From contig NC_092607.1 of the NCBI RefSeq assembly GCF_047663525.1, forward strand, positions 8,651,001-8,715,000: 64,000 nt of DNA, read 5' to 3'. The stretch is from Anas platyrhynchos (taxonomy: Eukaryota; Chordata; Aves; Anseriformes; Anatidae). A program made the translations under genes and the position numbers. The notes under the pieces are model-generated. The model had not been told where the DNA came from. It did not search any database and worked only from the letters and a program-made list of their open reading frames with translations. Positions 16,076-33,072 of this stretch are shown one piece after another; position 1 is the stretch's first letter; every line of letters begins with the position of its first letter.

Positions 16076-16130
16076 GGAGCGCGCATGCGCGGCCCCGGGG
16101 GTGGGGGGGGAAGGGGCAGTGCGCGTGCGC
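16040..16130. promoter_or_regulatory. Three NRF1-type palindromes at the BLCAP promoter
   Basis: GCGCCTGCGC at 16040-16049, GCGCATGCGC at 16081-16090 and GCGCGTGCGC at 16121-16130 match the NRF1 consensus, the middle one perfectly. Their starts are 41 and 40 bases apart. They lie just upstream of the inferred BLCAP first exon in a TATA-less CpG island, where NRF1 commonly acts. Confidence 0.6.
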
Positions 16131-16149
16131 GGGGCGGGCGGGAGCGCGC

Positions 16150-17536
16150 CTGAGCTGGGGGGGGTGTAGGGGGTATAAGGGGGGATATGGGGGGGGGGGG
16201 TATGGGGGCGCTGCGGCTGTCCCTGGAGCCTGGGGGGGCCTGGAGGGGTCCTGGGGGGTCCTGGGGGCTGTGCCCGCAGCTCCTGCTCGGGGTCACCCCC
16301 CCCAGGTGTCCCCTTCCCTCCACCGCCCGCTGACCCCGTCCCCAAACACCCGCCCCAGGGCACCCCCAGGGATGGCGACGCCACCACCGCCCTGGGCAAC
16401 CCGTCCCAGTGCCTGGCTGCTCCTTCTGAGCAGAAATGGCTCCTCATTGCCAGCCTGAGCCTCCGCTGGTGCCATCTGGTTCCCTCTGGTCCCATTACCC
16501 GTTACCTGTGAGCAGAGGCCGACCCCCAGCCCCCACACCGTCCTTTCGGGCAGTTGCTGTGAGCAATTCACGGCAGTGTTTTCATGTCAATGAAATTCAA
16601 TGCAGTTTCAATGGAATTCATTGCAATGCTGAGGTTCTTGTGCTTTGTTTCCCTGCCCGCACTCAGCTCTGTTCCTGTCACCACATCTAAGGTGCGAAGG
16701 GTGTACCCCTGGAACTGAGCCCACCCTGCAACCAGCAGCAAAATCACCCTGGGGAGGGTGTTCAGTGGGGCCCCTGCTCTGTGCTCCCAGCCCAGGGCTG
16801 CAGGGTGCTGAGCCCAGGCTCCTCAAGGCTTTGGGGACACCGTGTGGCACAGACAGGCAGAGATATATGGCAGAGCTTCATGGGAAGGGATGGAGGATCG
16901 TGAGTTGCTGCGCAGGGGAAGCAGATGGAGGGGTTTCAAAACACTGCGAGTGAAAGCTCTGCTCCTGGCTTCTTTAAAAAAGGAAATAACCTCCTGGTAT
17001 GAAAGAGGGGACAAGCAGATAGTTCACAGACCCAGTCTGGAGGTTCATTTGCAAACTGGCTCAGATGTGCTAGAGGCTGGAAGGAGGGCAGTGAAATGTG
17101 GCAACCAGAACTGTGCTGGCAGAGCAGACGCAGCCGTTCCTGCAGTGCAGGTCATGCCCCTGACCCCCAGACCATCTGCATCTTCCCCTAGCCGACCACA
17201 GCAGTCTGCTGGACACTTAGCAGTGTCTTCTGGGGTCAGCTCTGCCTGTGGGGTCAGGAAAGCAAAACCAACGAGCAGCACAAATGTACAAAACAGCTCA
17301 AGTTTACTTCCAGCATTGTTCCTGGTAAATAAGTTACTCCTCACCCAAACAGACAGCTTGCACATTTCCTAATCCAGTGCGAGTGCAGCTCAGTGGTTAC
17401 TGCGCTCAGGGCCCTTTTCCATCTTAATTCTGGAAGCAAGCTCTCAGCTTGTAGGACCCAGGAGAGATGTAGGCAGCAAAGACAGGAGGCAGCAGCACGT
17501 TGCTGCTGTGCCCTGCTCCAGCGGCCCCGGCTGCTC
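16150..17536. other. BLCAP-PIGT intergenic region and PIGT 3'UTR
   Basis: G-rich runs at 16157-16265 are followed by ordinary unique sequence, then the PIGT 3'UTR, whose end I cannot fix because no canonical AATAAA is obvious on the minus strand. A 21-base near-duplicate rich in CAATG/AATTC words lies at 16587-16627. No coding exon is supported. Confidence 0.5.
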
Positions 17537-23091
<5,555 letters not shown>

Positions 23092-23094
23092 CAT

Positions 23095-24575
23095 GGCGGC
23101 CCCGGCCTCAGCGCTTCCGCTTCCGGTCCGTTGCCATGGAGACGCGGCGGGGCCATGGCGGCCTCGGGCCTAGTGGGGAGGGGGGCGCCGGGGCCGGCCC
23201 CTGAGGGGCGAGGGATGGGGCAGTGCTGTGGGACAGGGATGTCACCGTGTCACAGGGCTGTCCCCGTCACGGCTGTGCCACACATGGGGGTTGTGGAGTC
23301 ACCGTCCCCGGGGGTCTTTAAAGGACGTGTGGGTGCAGAGCTGGGTGCTGGGGGTTAGCGGAGGAATGGGCAGGGTTGGGTCAGGGGCTGGACAGGGTGA
23401 CCTCGGGGGTCTTCTCCAGCCTGGGTGATTCTGTGCCCTAACACCGTCCTCATCCTCATGGCTCACATTGCCCTCATGTCCCAGCCCTGTCCCCGTGTCC
23501 CAGCCCTGTCCCCACAACATCCTCCTCTTCCCAGCCTGCCCCTCCGTTTCCCGGTCCCCCTCACCCCTTGATGAGCTCTTTCCAGAGGCAGCGGCTGTCT
23601 TCAGGCAGGGACCCAGCTGGATGCACGCTGCCTTCACCAGCCGCCAGCAAGATGGGGGCACCCCAAGGAAGGTCATGCCGGGACAGCGTTGGGACAAGGA
23701 CACGATCGAGCTCACCGCTCCTCTTACCCCAGAGACCCAGCAGCCTCCACACACGGCTGCCTGGTGCAGGAGGGATCATGGCAAGCAGCTCAGAGCTCCC
23801 CTGGGAAGCAGCAGGGGTGCATGGCACTGCCGGGATCCAGTTGCTTATCTCGCAGGCTCCTTCCCCCCTCAGGGTGACTGCGGTTGTGCTGACACAGCCG
23901 GAGCAGCGACAGCACTTTCCTGGCCTGCAACCACTGATAGAGGCAGCAGCTCTGCGATGGTTCTTCCGGCACTCCTCAAAGCAGCCTCCAGCCGGGACAA
24001 TGCTCCCTGTACTAGTTTTGGGGAGCAACAGCTGCTGGTGCTGCGTGTGCTGAAGTACTCCTCTCAGCTGGTTGGCACGGGATAGCTCCCTGCAGTCCCC
24101 ACCTAACCATCATCTTCCCTCCTGCAGCCCGCACCTAACCCTCATCCCCAGCGCTCCTGTCTCCCAATAAGACACGCACCCGCTGCTGGGTTAGACAGGA
24201 GTGTTATTGTTGTGTCTGCTGTTGTTAAATGCTTGTCCGGAAAGGATCCTTGTCAGTGCGACCGGGGGAGCTGGGATCCCAAGGGATGGCTTTCTGGGAA
24301 CGGTGTGGGAGGGACTGTGGGATACTGAGCGTTCGGGGGGGGAATGAAGCAGGGAGTGTTAGCAGCAAAGCCTGAAGAGTTAATTCTGGGAGCCTAACAA
24401 CACCCCTTTCCTTCTCCCTTGGCTGCCAGGAGAACCTGTGGAGGGAGAGGGGGGAAACATCTCCCCTCTCCTGCAGGGCAGCAGTCCAGGATGGGGCTTA
24501 GAGTGCCAGCAGCCTTCCTTCCTCCAGGCTGGCAGGTCCATACAGAGGAGGCTGGGAGCGGGGCAGAGCTGGCTG
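23095..24575. other. PIGT promoter side and DBNDD2 3'UTR
   Basis: A short CpG-rich segment directly upstream of PIGT is followed by a worn CR1 fragment and then by sequence that must include the DBNDD2 3'UTR (upstream neighbour on the same strand). I see no clear minus-strand AATAAA for DBNDD2. A cysteine-rich minus-strand frame near 23561-24028 is not supported as a gene. Confidence 0.5.
23285..23445 (+). repeat. CR1 LINE 3' fragment between PIGT and DBNDD2
   Basis: Reads GTGGAGTCACCGTCCCCGGG, then GTCTTTAAAGGACGTGTGGG, and ends GGTCTTCTCCAGCCTGGGTG followed by ATTCTGTG, in the order of the CR1 3' end. More decayed in the middle than the copy in SRC. Confidence 0.65.
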
Positions 24576-27500
24576 CTAGCTCCTGGCCGCCTGCTCTTTA
24601 GGACTGTCCTCCTGCAGGTCCTCCTCGTCCGACTGCACCACGGGGGTCTCGGCCCCCTCCTCGCTGGTGTCCAAGCTGTTGGGATCCGTGGAGACGGACG
24701 ACGTGGAGGAGATGCGTGACTTGGTCTCGGCTGCGCTGGGCACCGGCAGGGTGATTTCCTCTGGGCACTGGCTGGCGTCTGCCCCTGGAGCAGAGAGAGG
24801 TAAGAGAAGGAAGAAAAAGGCTTCTGGAGGCTTCTTGCTCCCCGAACTTCACGGGTATCCCCACAAAAGCACCTTGCTCCTCTGCGGGCTGCACTGCCCT
24901 CCCACACGCCGCTTTCAGGTGCAGCGGGAGCCACGGGTTGGCCCTTCCCCATCTCACCCCCCCGGCTTGGCGCGAGGCCGTGCCTCGCATTCCTTCCCCA
25001 TTTTTGGCAGCGGAGCCGTTTCTGTCTCGCGTGAGGCGCGGCTCGGAGCCGTGCTGCGTGAGGCTGTCGGCAGGATGTGCAGGGAGATGTTTGGGTTGGC
25101 CTTGGTGGCTCGCTGCAGCGCCTGTGCGTGGGGTGCTGGCACCCCAGGCTTTGCTTGTGGGACCTCAGCACAGCTCTGCTGCTGGAGTATGGGAACTGGC
25201 TGGGGAGAGAAGGGCTCCTACAGCCTCCCCGCTGAGTGCAGCGAGCTCTGCAGCATGGTGGGGACCTAGAAAATAATGGCAAGACGCGGGCTGCTCTGGA
25301 GGAGCTTCAGGACAAGAGAATTTGCCCCGCAGACTCTGGGAAGTGTCTGAGCTCTCTGGTCTTCTGCAGTGAAATACATTTACAGGCTCCGTACCTCTGG
25401 GCTGTGGAGGTGGGTAGAGGCAGGGACCAGCCCATGGTGAAGTCTGGCCAGCCTCACAGTTGGCCAGACACTACGGAGCTGTCTTTGTACAGGGGGTGTG
25501 CGTGTACGCAGGCACGCTGAGCGCTGGGATGGGTGACTGACAGAGCAGGGCGGCCAGGGCTGAAGAATGAGCTGCTGGGGGGATGCTGGGGGCAGGAACA
25601 GCTCCCGTGCTGCACCACAAAGCGCTCTGGCTGCCTGTACCTGGCCCAGAACTGCTGCTCTCCTCCGTCCCGCAGCCCAGAAACACGTCCACGGTGTCCT
25701 GGTCTGTCAGGTCCATCATGTCCATCTGCTCCAGCACGTCCACATTCACCTCCATGGAGGAGATGCTGCCCAAGGGGGCTGCGGAGAGAGAGGCCAGCAA
25801 AAAGGTGAGTGCAAGGCAAAGTGCCAGGCAAAGGGCACTCGTAGCCTGTGGGGTGAGGTCTGTCTGTCCCACAGACGCCGAGCAGGACCCCAAAGTGGGA
25901 GGGCAGCCTTGCAGTGGGAAACTGAATTCCACCTGCTGGTAAGAGGTCCCCGGGAGAATCCTTTTTCCTTAAAATATCCCTCTGGAAAACCTTGCTGTTT
26001 CGCTGCGCCCCCTGCTCCTGTCCCAAGCTGCTGTCTGGAGGAGCCTGTCTCAAGCAGTAACTATGCAGGGAGCCAGCCAGGGTACAGGGCACCCAAGTTC
26101 AGTGCCTTTGGTGAAGTGGTGTGAGTAATCCGCACGTACACCCCCACGCAGCGTGTGTGGTCTTGTGTCCGTGCGGGACAGGCACGTCCCCAGCTGCCTT
26201 TAGACTGGGGACACCCAACCCCTCTCTAGCGGCTGTGCCAGTTCCCTGAAACACCCCCAGCCCCGTGCCGGTGCCCACAGCACTCACGTCTCCGGTGCTC
26301 TATCTGCAGGTGAGACACAGGGAAGAAGAAATCTACGTCGTGCTGGAAAACCTCCTCAAAGAACTTCTGCCGCTCCCGGAGCTTCAGCTGCTGCTGCTGC
26401 ATCTGCTCCGTGTCCAGGCTGCGCTGCCCCTGCTCCATGTCGGCTGGGGAGGAAGGCGAGGAGGGTCAGGCCAGGAGGGGCTGTCCGAGCCCTCCTGCCT
26501 GCCCCAGCTCACACGGTGCTGCTGTGCTGGGGCGTGGGTGATTCCCCTCTGCTCTGCTTTGCTTTTTTTTTCAGAGCACAGTGATCCAGTCACCCTGAGT
26601 GGATGTGACAGGCTGGAGTGGCAGCACCACCAGCACTTGCTGTGCCGGAGCCTCAGACCTCCCTTCTGAGATTCAGGGCAGCTAGGAGCTGGGGGACCGC
26701 GTGCTGCTTGCACTGCTGCTGAAGTAAATTATCGAGGGGGGAAAGGGTGTTGGTGTGAGGTCAGCCCCGGTTTGCACATGTTCGGAATTCATCTTTCCTG
26801 CGACAAAACAGAGGGCTGCCTGTGAACATCAACAGGCAGGGGAAACTCCCTGGAACAAGAATTGGCGTTAGTGCTCCAGACTTGCTGGGCTGAGGAATGC
26901 ATAAGGAACAAAAGGGATTAGGAACCTCGTTAGCCCTGCACATGCTCACCCCTGCTGCCACCCCTGCCGCCACCGGCGCTATAAATACAGCCGCACCCAC
27001 GCTCGCAGGCTCCCGCGCTCACATCCCCTGCTTGCACAGCCAGCTTGGCTTCTGCCTGCACAAACATTTTCATTCCTGTAATTCCTCCTGCAGTTCAGCG
27101 CCGGTGCTTGAGTCCCTGGCTCGCACGGGAACGACGGAGCCCTTGGGCAGTTGCTGAAGGAAAGCAGGAGTGAGCCTGTTGCTGCATCCCAGGAGCTGGT
27201 GCATCCCTCGGGGGCTGGGTACGCGCAGCAGGTAGGACCCAGCTGCCACGGAGGGGCCGTGGCTGGTGACCCGGGCTGTTCCCAGGCTGGTGTTTGGCCT
27301 CAGTTGTTCCACATTTCCTCTCTGCAGCTCTTGGCCCGGCCGGCACAAGGAAAATGTGATTACTGGAGCAGGCAGTGCAGTAACCAAGGGAACCAAACAA
27401 ACATCCCCTGCTTTGCCTGAGCACAGCCCAAACCTTCCACTCCTCCGAGCTAGGGAGGGAGCCGAGCAGCAGCCAGCGCTCAGCATCCCCACCCTGTCTG

Positions 27501-30500
27501 GCAGGAGCAGGGGCGAGGGCAGTGGGGGGCTGTCAGCAACATTTGGTGGGGTAGGACCACAATGGGAGAGAGGCGGCGGGCCTGGGGAGATGTCCTGGAG
27601 GTAAATATCACATCCCGAGAGCCCCTTCGGTGCTCTTCTGCCCTCTGCACCCCGTTCTCAGGGACATCCTTCAGCTGAACCCCAAAGCACGGTCCAGGAT
27701 AAGCTTTGCTTAACCAGCAGCTGATGGGTGCTGCTGCCCCCCAGCACAGGGCGCAGGGGAAGGTTTTGCCTTGCCACCTGCAGCAGGGCTCAGCCAGGGA
27801 CAAGGAGGGGCTGCACTGGGACAGGGACGGAGGTGACCAGGGCACTGATTACAGAGCTGGTGCATTGCTGCTGCTGGAGCCAGCCCTGTCCCGTCAAAGC
27901 TCTGCCCCCCAGCCCAGCTGTGCCAAATCTGTGGCAAACAGCCCACAGTTCGTCACGCTCCTCAGGGCTAAGGAGAGCTCATCGGGCTGGGCTCAGAGCG
28001 CACTGTGCCGGCTTTTTATCAGCAGGAGGACGTGACCCCTCGCCTGTCGCCTCGTCTCAGCTCAGGCTCCTGGATTCGGGGGGATGGAGCAGCTCTCTGT
28101 GCAGCCTCTTCCCAAAGGGGCCCTAATCTCAAGGTGAGGTGGAAAGTCTCCAAATTATGCAAAATAAACTAAAACACTGGCAGGTGCTGCCTGTAGTGCT
28201 GTGAGCGTGGCTGACCCTCGCCGTTCACGTTCTCACTGTCCATCCCCATCGGAAGGGCGCGATGGGGACAGTGCTGGTGGCAGCATTCCTGTGGGTGCAC
28301 GGGGAGGGCAGGCCGGGATTCCTCTTGCGGGAGAAATGAGCAGGACCTGTTTGTGAACTTGTTTGTGAGCTCTGGCCGGGGCGCTGGGCACGAGCACTGA
28401 GATGCCATTGTGGCCGTCACACCGGCAGCTGCGCCGCTGGGCTCGGCCTGAGACCCGTGACCGTGGTGAGAGTCGGGGACGGAGCCTTCCCCCTCCTCCC
28501 GGGCCTTTCCGGGCACAGGAGGAGCAAACAGCCCCGCTAGTGTGTGGCTGCTACTCAGCAACCCTGGCTGGGGACATAAAGGAGAGCGGCGTTCCCTGCC
28601 GCTGCCCTTCCCCATGTGACGGCCGGTCACGCTCCCTGCCTGTCAGCGGCGGGGATTGTCTCATCCGGCTGGCATGTTCCCACCGAGGGACACGTTCGGC
28701 CGCACAATGCGGTCCCTGTGCACCGCGGGGGATTTGTCAGTACCTGCTGGTGGCCTGCCTTTTATTACTATTGTCATGGTTATTACTCCAGCCAGCTCAG
28801 CCAAGGGGCCGGAGGCTTATCTGCATTCAGAGCCAGGCCCTCCCCGCTGGTGGCTGAACCTCCCGCGCGCCTGGGCCGGCCCCGAGCACCCCGCTGCCTG
28901 CAGATCCTTCCGGCTCTCACGGCTGGCTGGGCAGCGAGGCGCTGCCAGCTGCCCCGTCCTCATCCTCCCTGCCGTGGGAGGGAAGGGGAGCAGCTCCTGG
29001 GATGGGGCTGGCGCGGGGCGAAGCAGAACGGAGCTCGAGGGAGCAGCGGTGGAAAGGTGTTCAGGCGGCGCTCACGCTGGGAGCTGAGCGCGTTTCACTT
29101 GTCTGGCTGCGTTTCCCCGGGGAGGAGATGAGTTTTCCATTCCTCCTTGTCCCCGGGATCCCAGCACAAACCCCCCTCTGTGCTGGTGAATGGGAGGGGT
29201 GTGCTTGGGGGTGGGAGAAGCCTCGTTAGTGGAGGCACCAGGCCAAGAGGGGATGGGGACGGCCTTTTCTTCAGCCCGCAGCTCACTGATACCTCGTGGA
29301 AGTTTCAAGGCAGTTGAGTTTTGTTTTTCAGGACCTTCTTTGAAGAGGGGCGATGGCGAGGGGTGCAGATTAAATGAGAGGCTGTGCCGAGCGTGGGCTC
29401 GTTCCCTACAGAGCTGGGGCAGCCTCGCTCAGCCTCCTTTGCCCCTCTCCCTGCACTTTCCCGGAGCCAACCCCGTGTCCGTGCACCTCTGGAGCGGTCA
29501 GGGGCACCCCGCTGCCGCTGGCTGGGATGCACCTCGCGCTCCCTGCCTCTGCAAGGAGATGGGAGCAGAGCAAGAGACAGCTCCTCGGCCACCTCAGCAT
29601 CCTCTGGGACACCCCGCAGAGCTCACAAGTGTTTCCCTATCAACCCTGCCCCAGCAAAACCACGGTGGCACGAGGAAGTCCCAAGGGCTCTCGGCTCCCT
29701 CAGCCTCGGGAGAAGCAGCCGGAGGGGAGAGCTGGGAACGGCGGTGGGGAGGGGATGCCCGAGCGTGAATTCCCTGCGCGGGCCCTTCCCAAACAGCACG
29801 CCTGACCTCGTGCCACAGCCGAGCAAAAAATAACCCCGGCCCCGGTGAGAGGAAACGCAGCGGGCGAGCGCGAGGGAGGCGGTGGTTTTGGCAGAGCCAT
29901 TCGCTAGGAAAAGCAGGGGGTGAGGAGCCGGGGAGGACGCGGCACCGCACAGCCCCTGCCTGAGCAGCGGTCTCATCGCCTGCGCTCCTCCGAGCGATCT
30001 CCAAATCCCCTGCGTCTCGGCACTAAAAATATCCCTGCCGCCCAGAGCTCTTTCCCCAGCAGAGGCTGTGTCATAAGACCCTGCTATTTACGGGGCCCTG
30101 ATTCAATTCCTGCCGAAGGAGGACGGGGAACCAGGAGGGACCGGACGCAAGGCAGGGCTACGGCACCCTGTCCCCCGACACCTTGGCACTTGCTGTCGCT
30201 CTGCCCGGCCTCCTCTGACCCCAACCCTTACCGCAGGGGGGGCACCCGCTCCTCCGGGTGCTCGGGGGGGATCCGGGGGGCGCCCCAAACCCGTGGCCCA
30301 ACAGGTGCCCGAGCTCGGGCTGTCTCCGTGCAGGTGCCCCCGCAGCGCATCCCCCTCCGGGGCACGGAGCTTTCCGGGCAGCCCCTCACCGAGCAGCCGG
30401 GCTGCAGGGGGATCAGCACCGGGGCTCGGGGGCTGTGGGGCGGCGTTTTTAGGGCCAGGCTTCGAGGCGAGCAGCGCTGCGGGGCAAGGAGCACCCACGG

Positions 30501-30652
30501 GCTGCGCTGCGGGACGGGGAGACGGGGAGGGGGGGGGGGGACCGCGTTGCCAGACCTCTCCCATCCCACCCCTCCGAGCTCCCCCCGCCGTTTGGCGGCC
30601 GGTACTTACCGGGCAGCCGCCGGTTGCGGCTGCGAGCCCCGGAGCCCGACAT
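24576..30652 (-). CDS. DBNDD2: DBNDD2, dysbindin domain-containing protein 2
   Basis: Small dysbindin-family protein, known in mammals as a casein kinase 1 binding partner. Exons are 30610-30652 (first coding exon, in CpG island), 26288-26443, 25641-25778 and 24576-24784. All borders are AG/GT and the joins are in frame, giving 181 residues. A second start at 26438 (MEQGQRSLDTEQ) would give 165, close to the 161-residue human form. Family landmarks are LKLRERQKFFEEVFQHDVDF, then PLGSISSMEVNVDVLEQMD, and an acidic/serine tail with TPVVQSDEEDLQED. The residues ADM at the exon 1/2 junction match the ADM that precedes the human short start. PIGT follows downstream on the same strand, as in human. 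Which first exon dominates is not visible. Confidence 0.93.
26444..30609 (-). other. DBNDD2: DBNDD2 intron 1
   Basis: About 4.2 kb with no exon I can support. GC content rises toward the promoter side (29900-30600). Many shadow frames arise from that GC content. Confidence 0.6.
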
Positions 30653-31000
30653 GCGGCTTGTGCTGCTGCTGCCGGGCCGGCTCAGATCGGGGCCGCCGCG
30701 GCTCGCCGCTCGCCCATGCCGCGCTGCGGGGCGGTGCTGGGCGCTGCGCGGGGCGGCGCCGCCGAGCCCGGCCCCGGCGGGCGGGGACCGGCAGCGGGGA
30801 GACCCCCCCCCCCGGGACCCCCGAAATGAGGATGGGGATGCTGGGGTGAAGGGGCGAGGGGAAAAAGGGGGGCGGCGCGCAGCAGCCGGTGCTCATGGAG
30901 AGGAGAGGTCCCGGGCGGTGGGAGGGGGGGTCCGCGGTGCTGGTGCCCCCGGAGGGTCTCTGCTCCCCGGGGTGGGGTGGGGGGCACGGCTGGGCAGTGT
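29900..31000 (-). promoter_or_regulatory. DBNDD2: CpG island / promoter of DBNDD2
   Basis: Dense CG dinucleotides flank the first coding exon (ATG at 30652, donor CCCG|GTAAGT at 30610/30609). No TATA box is obvious just upstream on the minus strand. Confidence 0.6.
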
Positions 31001-32800
31001 CAGCCCCTCTGCAGCCTGCTGGCAGCCGGCCGGGGAGCTGGGGGCTCTGCCCCACGCGTGGAGCAGCCCCTGTGGCAGGGCAGGGAGCGTGCCTGTGATT
31101 CACGCTCCCTGTGCTTTGTTTTTTTTTTTGCTTTTCTTCCCCAAACGGGCAGCTGACGCAGCTCGGGCAGCTCACTCTGTGGCCGGGCCGTGGACTCCTT
31201 CCGCAGCTCTCCCTGACTTCCCTCAGCAGCACCCCCAAAATCCCCTTTTGGGGTGTTTTGCCCACTTCCAGCTGTGCTGCTCCCCGCGGGGTGACTCAGT
31301 GCCCAGCGCCAGCCCCGCTCGCATGCTGCTCCGGGCCTCTGCCTCCTTTCCTCCGGCTCCAGGGGAGTTCCCAGTGTCTGTGGCATGTCCTGCCGGCCCC
31401 TCTCAGCCTGTTTATCTCGCTGTCTGCATGGCTGGAGATAACTGGGTATTGTTTGCATCCCAGCTCTGCTTTGGCTACCGTCCCTTTGCTGTCCCCAAAT
31501 CGCCTCCTGCTGCTGAAAGCGGCTTTGAGCTGGGGACCTGCTCCCGCACCCCCTGCTCTTGCCCACGGCTGCTGGCTTCAGCTCCCCTGGGTGCCGCTGG
31601 GTGCGAGGGGCGAGCTTTGCTCACAGGACGGTGGCAGGAAGGGGGAGGCTCTCGGGGCAGCCGCCAGCCCTCCCTTGCCCCAGCTCCGAACCCTGGCACG
31701 CGTCCAGGCAGCGAGCTCCAGCATCAGCTCTCCCTGCTGCTGACCCCTCGGCCCTGCCCGGCCCTGCCGGCGGGGAGGCGAGAGGCAGGGCCAGGGAATT
31801 AGCTCAGGTCTCTGCTATGTGAGATGTCTGCGCCGATTGGCACCGCTTTCCCCGGCGAGGCATTGAGGCAGTTTCTGTGCTCGCCAGCTCCCTGCGGCTC
31901 CCCAAATCCCCACGGTGGTGACGGCACCGGCAGCGCCGAGAGACCCCGCACACGGGCACCCCGCTGCTGCATCCCCTCCGTCCCGCCGGGCGAGGAGGGG
32001 GCTGGAGAAGCTCTGATATCACCCGCACGGAGACTGACTCATCCCAGCTCTTCAGCACAAGCCGTGCTGCGCAGCGGGGCACCCATTTTAGTCCCATTAT
32101 ACGCACGCAGCCAAGCCAGCCCCACGTAATGAGTGTTGCTCCCAGCCAGGCATGCCTGCCCCCGGCCAAAAGGCAGGAGGGGACGGAGGGGACGCTGAAG
32201 GTGGTGGAGAGTCTCCACTTGTTCCCCGGGCTCCCTGCTACGAGCCTCGCCGGCCCCAGGGAGATACCTGCAGGGTCTGCCCCTACCCGCAGCAGCATCC
32301 TGCCTCGCTTGTGCCGCGGGTGCAGGCTCATGGCATTGCCGTGTGTCACCAGCACTCGCCCTCACTGCAATCCCAGGTCCCTGGGAGGTGTCCCCTGGAG
32401 ATGCGGGTCGCCAGCACAGGTAGGAAATGACACATCCTCTTTCCAGGACACAGAGCTCAGCTCCTGCCAAAGGTCCCCGGGGAAGCCAGCATCAAAGCGT
32501 GCCCGTCACCAGGAGAAAACGCAACGTGACTCGTTCCTCCTGCCGCTCCCGGTCAGGTTTCTCCCTTCGATTACAGGGCTGTAGAAAACAGGAGGTGAGT
32601 CAGGGTGCTGCGGGGCGGGAGGCGAGGATGGAGCTGCGCGGGGAGACTGCTGCTAAGGGAAAGGTGAGCTAGTGCCAGGCAGGTGAATCACTGGGAGGTG
32701 AAAATAGATCTTATTCGTTACACGCAGCGCTGGGAATGAGACGCAGCTTGACTCGCTCAGTACATTGTGGAGCAAAGAGAAAAACAAGGCTCTTTTTTTA
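31001..32800. other. Intergenic, between DBNDD2 promoter and the ataxin-1-like gene 3' end
   Basis: GC-rich unique sequence with a T run at about 31119. No family-matching exon is visible on either strand. Confidence 0.5.
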
Positions 32801-32801
32801 A

Positions 32802-33072
32802 TTTATTTTTTTTTCCTGAGGCAATGAATTGCGAGGGAGCAGCCTGCGAAACTCCAGCGACCGAGTTCCCGAGGCTCCCTTAAAAGGGGAGATTTGAGTC
32901 CAGGACAGCGGGGAGACAGCAAAGCCATAAACACCCTGGGAGGAATGTGGCTGCTGAGAAACGAGCATCCCCGCAGCGCGGGGGCCAGCTCGGCGGGGGG
33001 AGAGGGGCTGCACCGCCCGGCCCTGCAGGATCCTTGCCCGAGCCCCCCGGGGGCACGCGGTGGCCACCAGGG
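32802..33072 (-). terminator. 3'UTR and poly(A) signal of the ataxin-1-like gene
   Basis: The stop codon at 33073-33075 is followed on the minus strand by about 265 bases and then AATAAA at 32807-32802 (TTTATT on plus), flanked by an A/T-rich patch. This supports a complete short last exon ending near 32785. Confidence 0.55.

Noticed and set aside
15433-16458. Proline/arginine-rich frames across the BLCAP CpG island
   Set aside because: Typical of CpG islands. No conserved motif is seen, and the frames contradict each other.
23561-24028. Cysteine-rich minus-strand frame (CFEECRKNHRR, CRPGKCCRC), considered as a WAP or defensin-type gene because WFDC genes adjoin PIGT in human
   Set aside because: The cysteine spacing does not match the WAP four-disulphide core. 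There is no signal peptide and no clear splice context.
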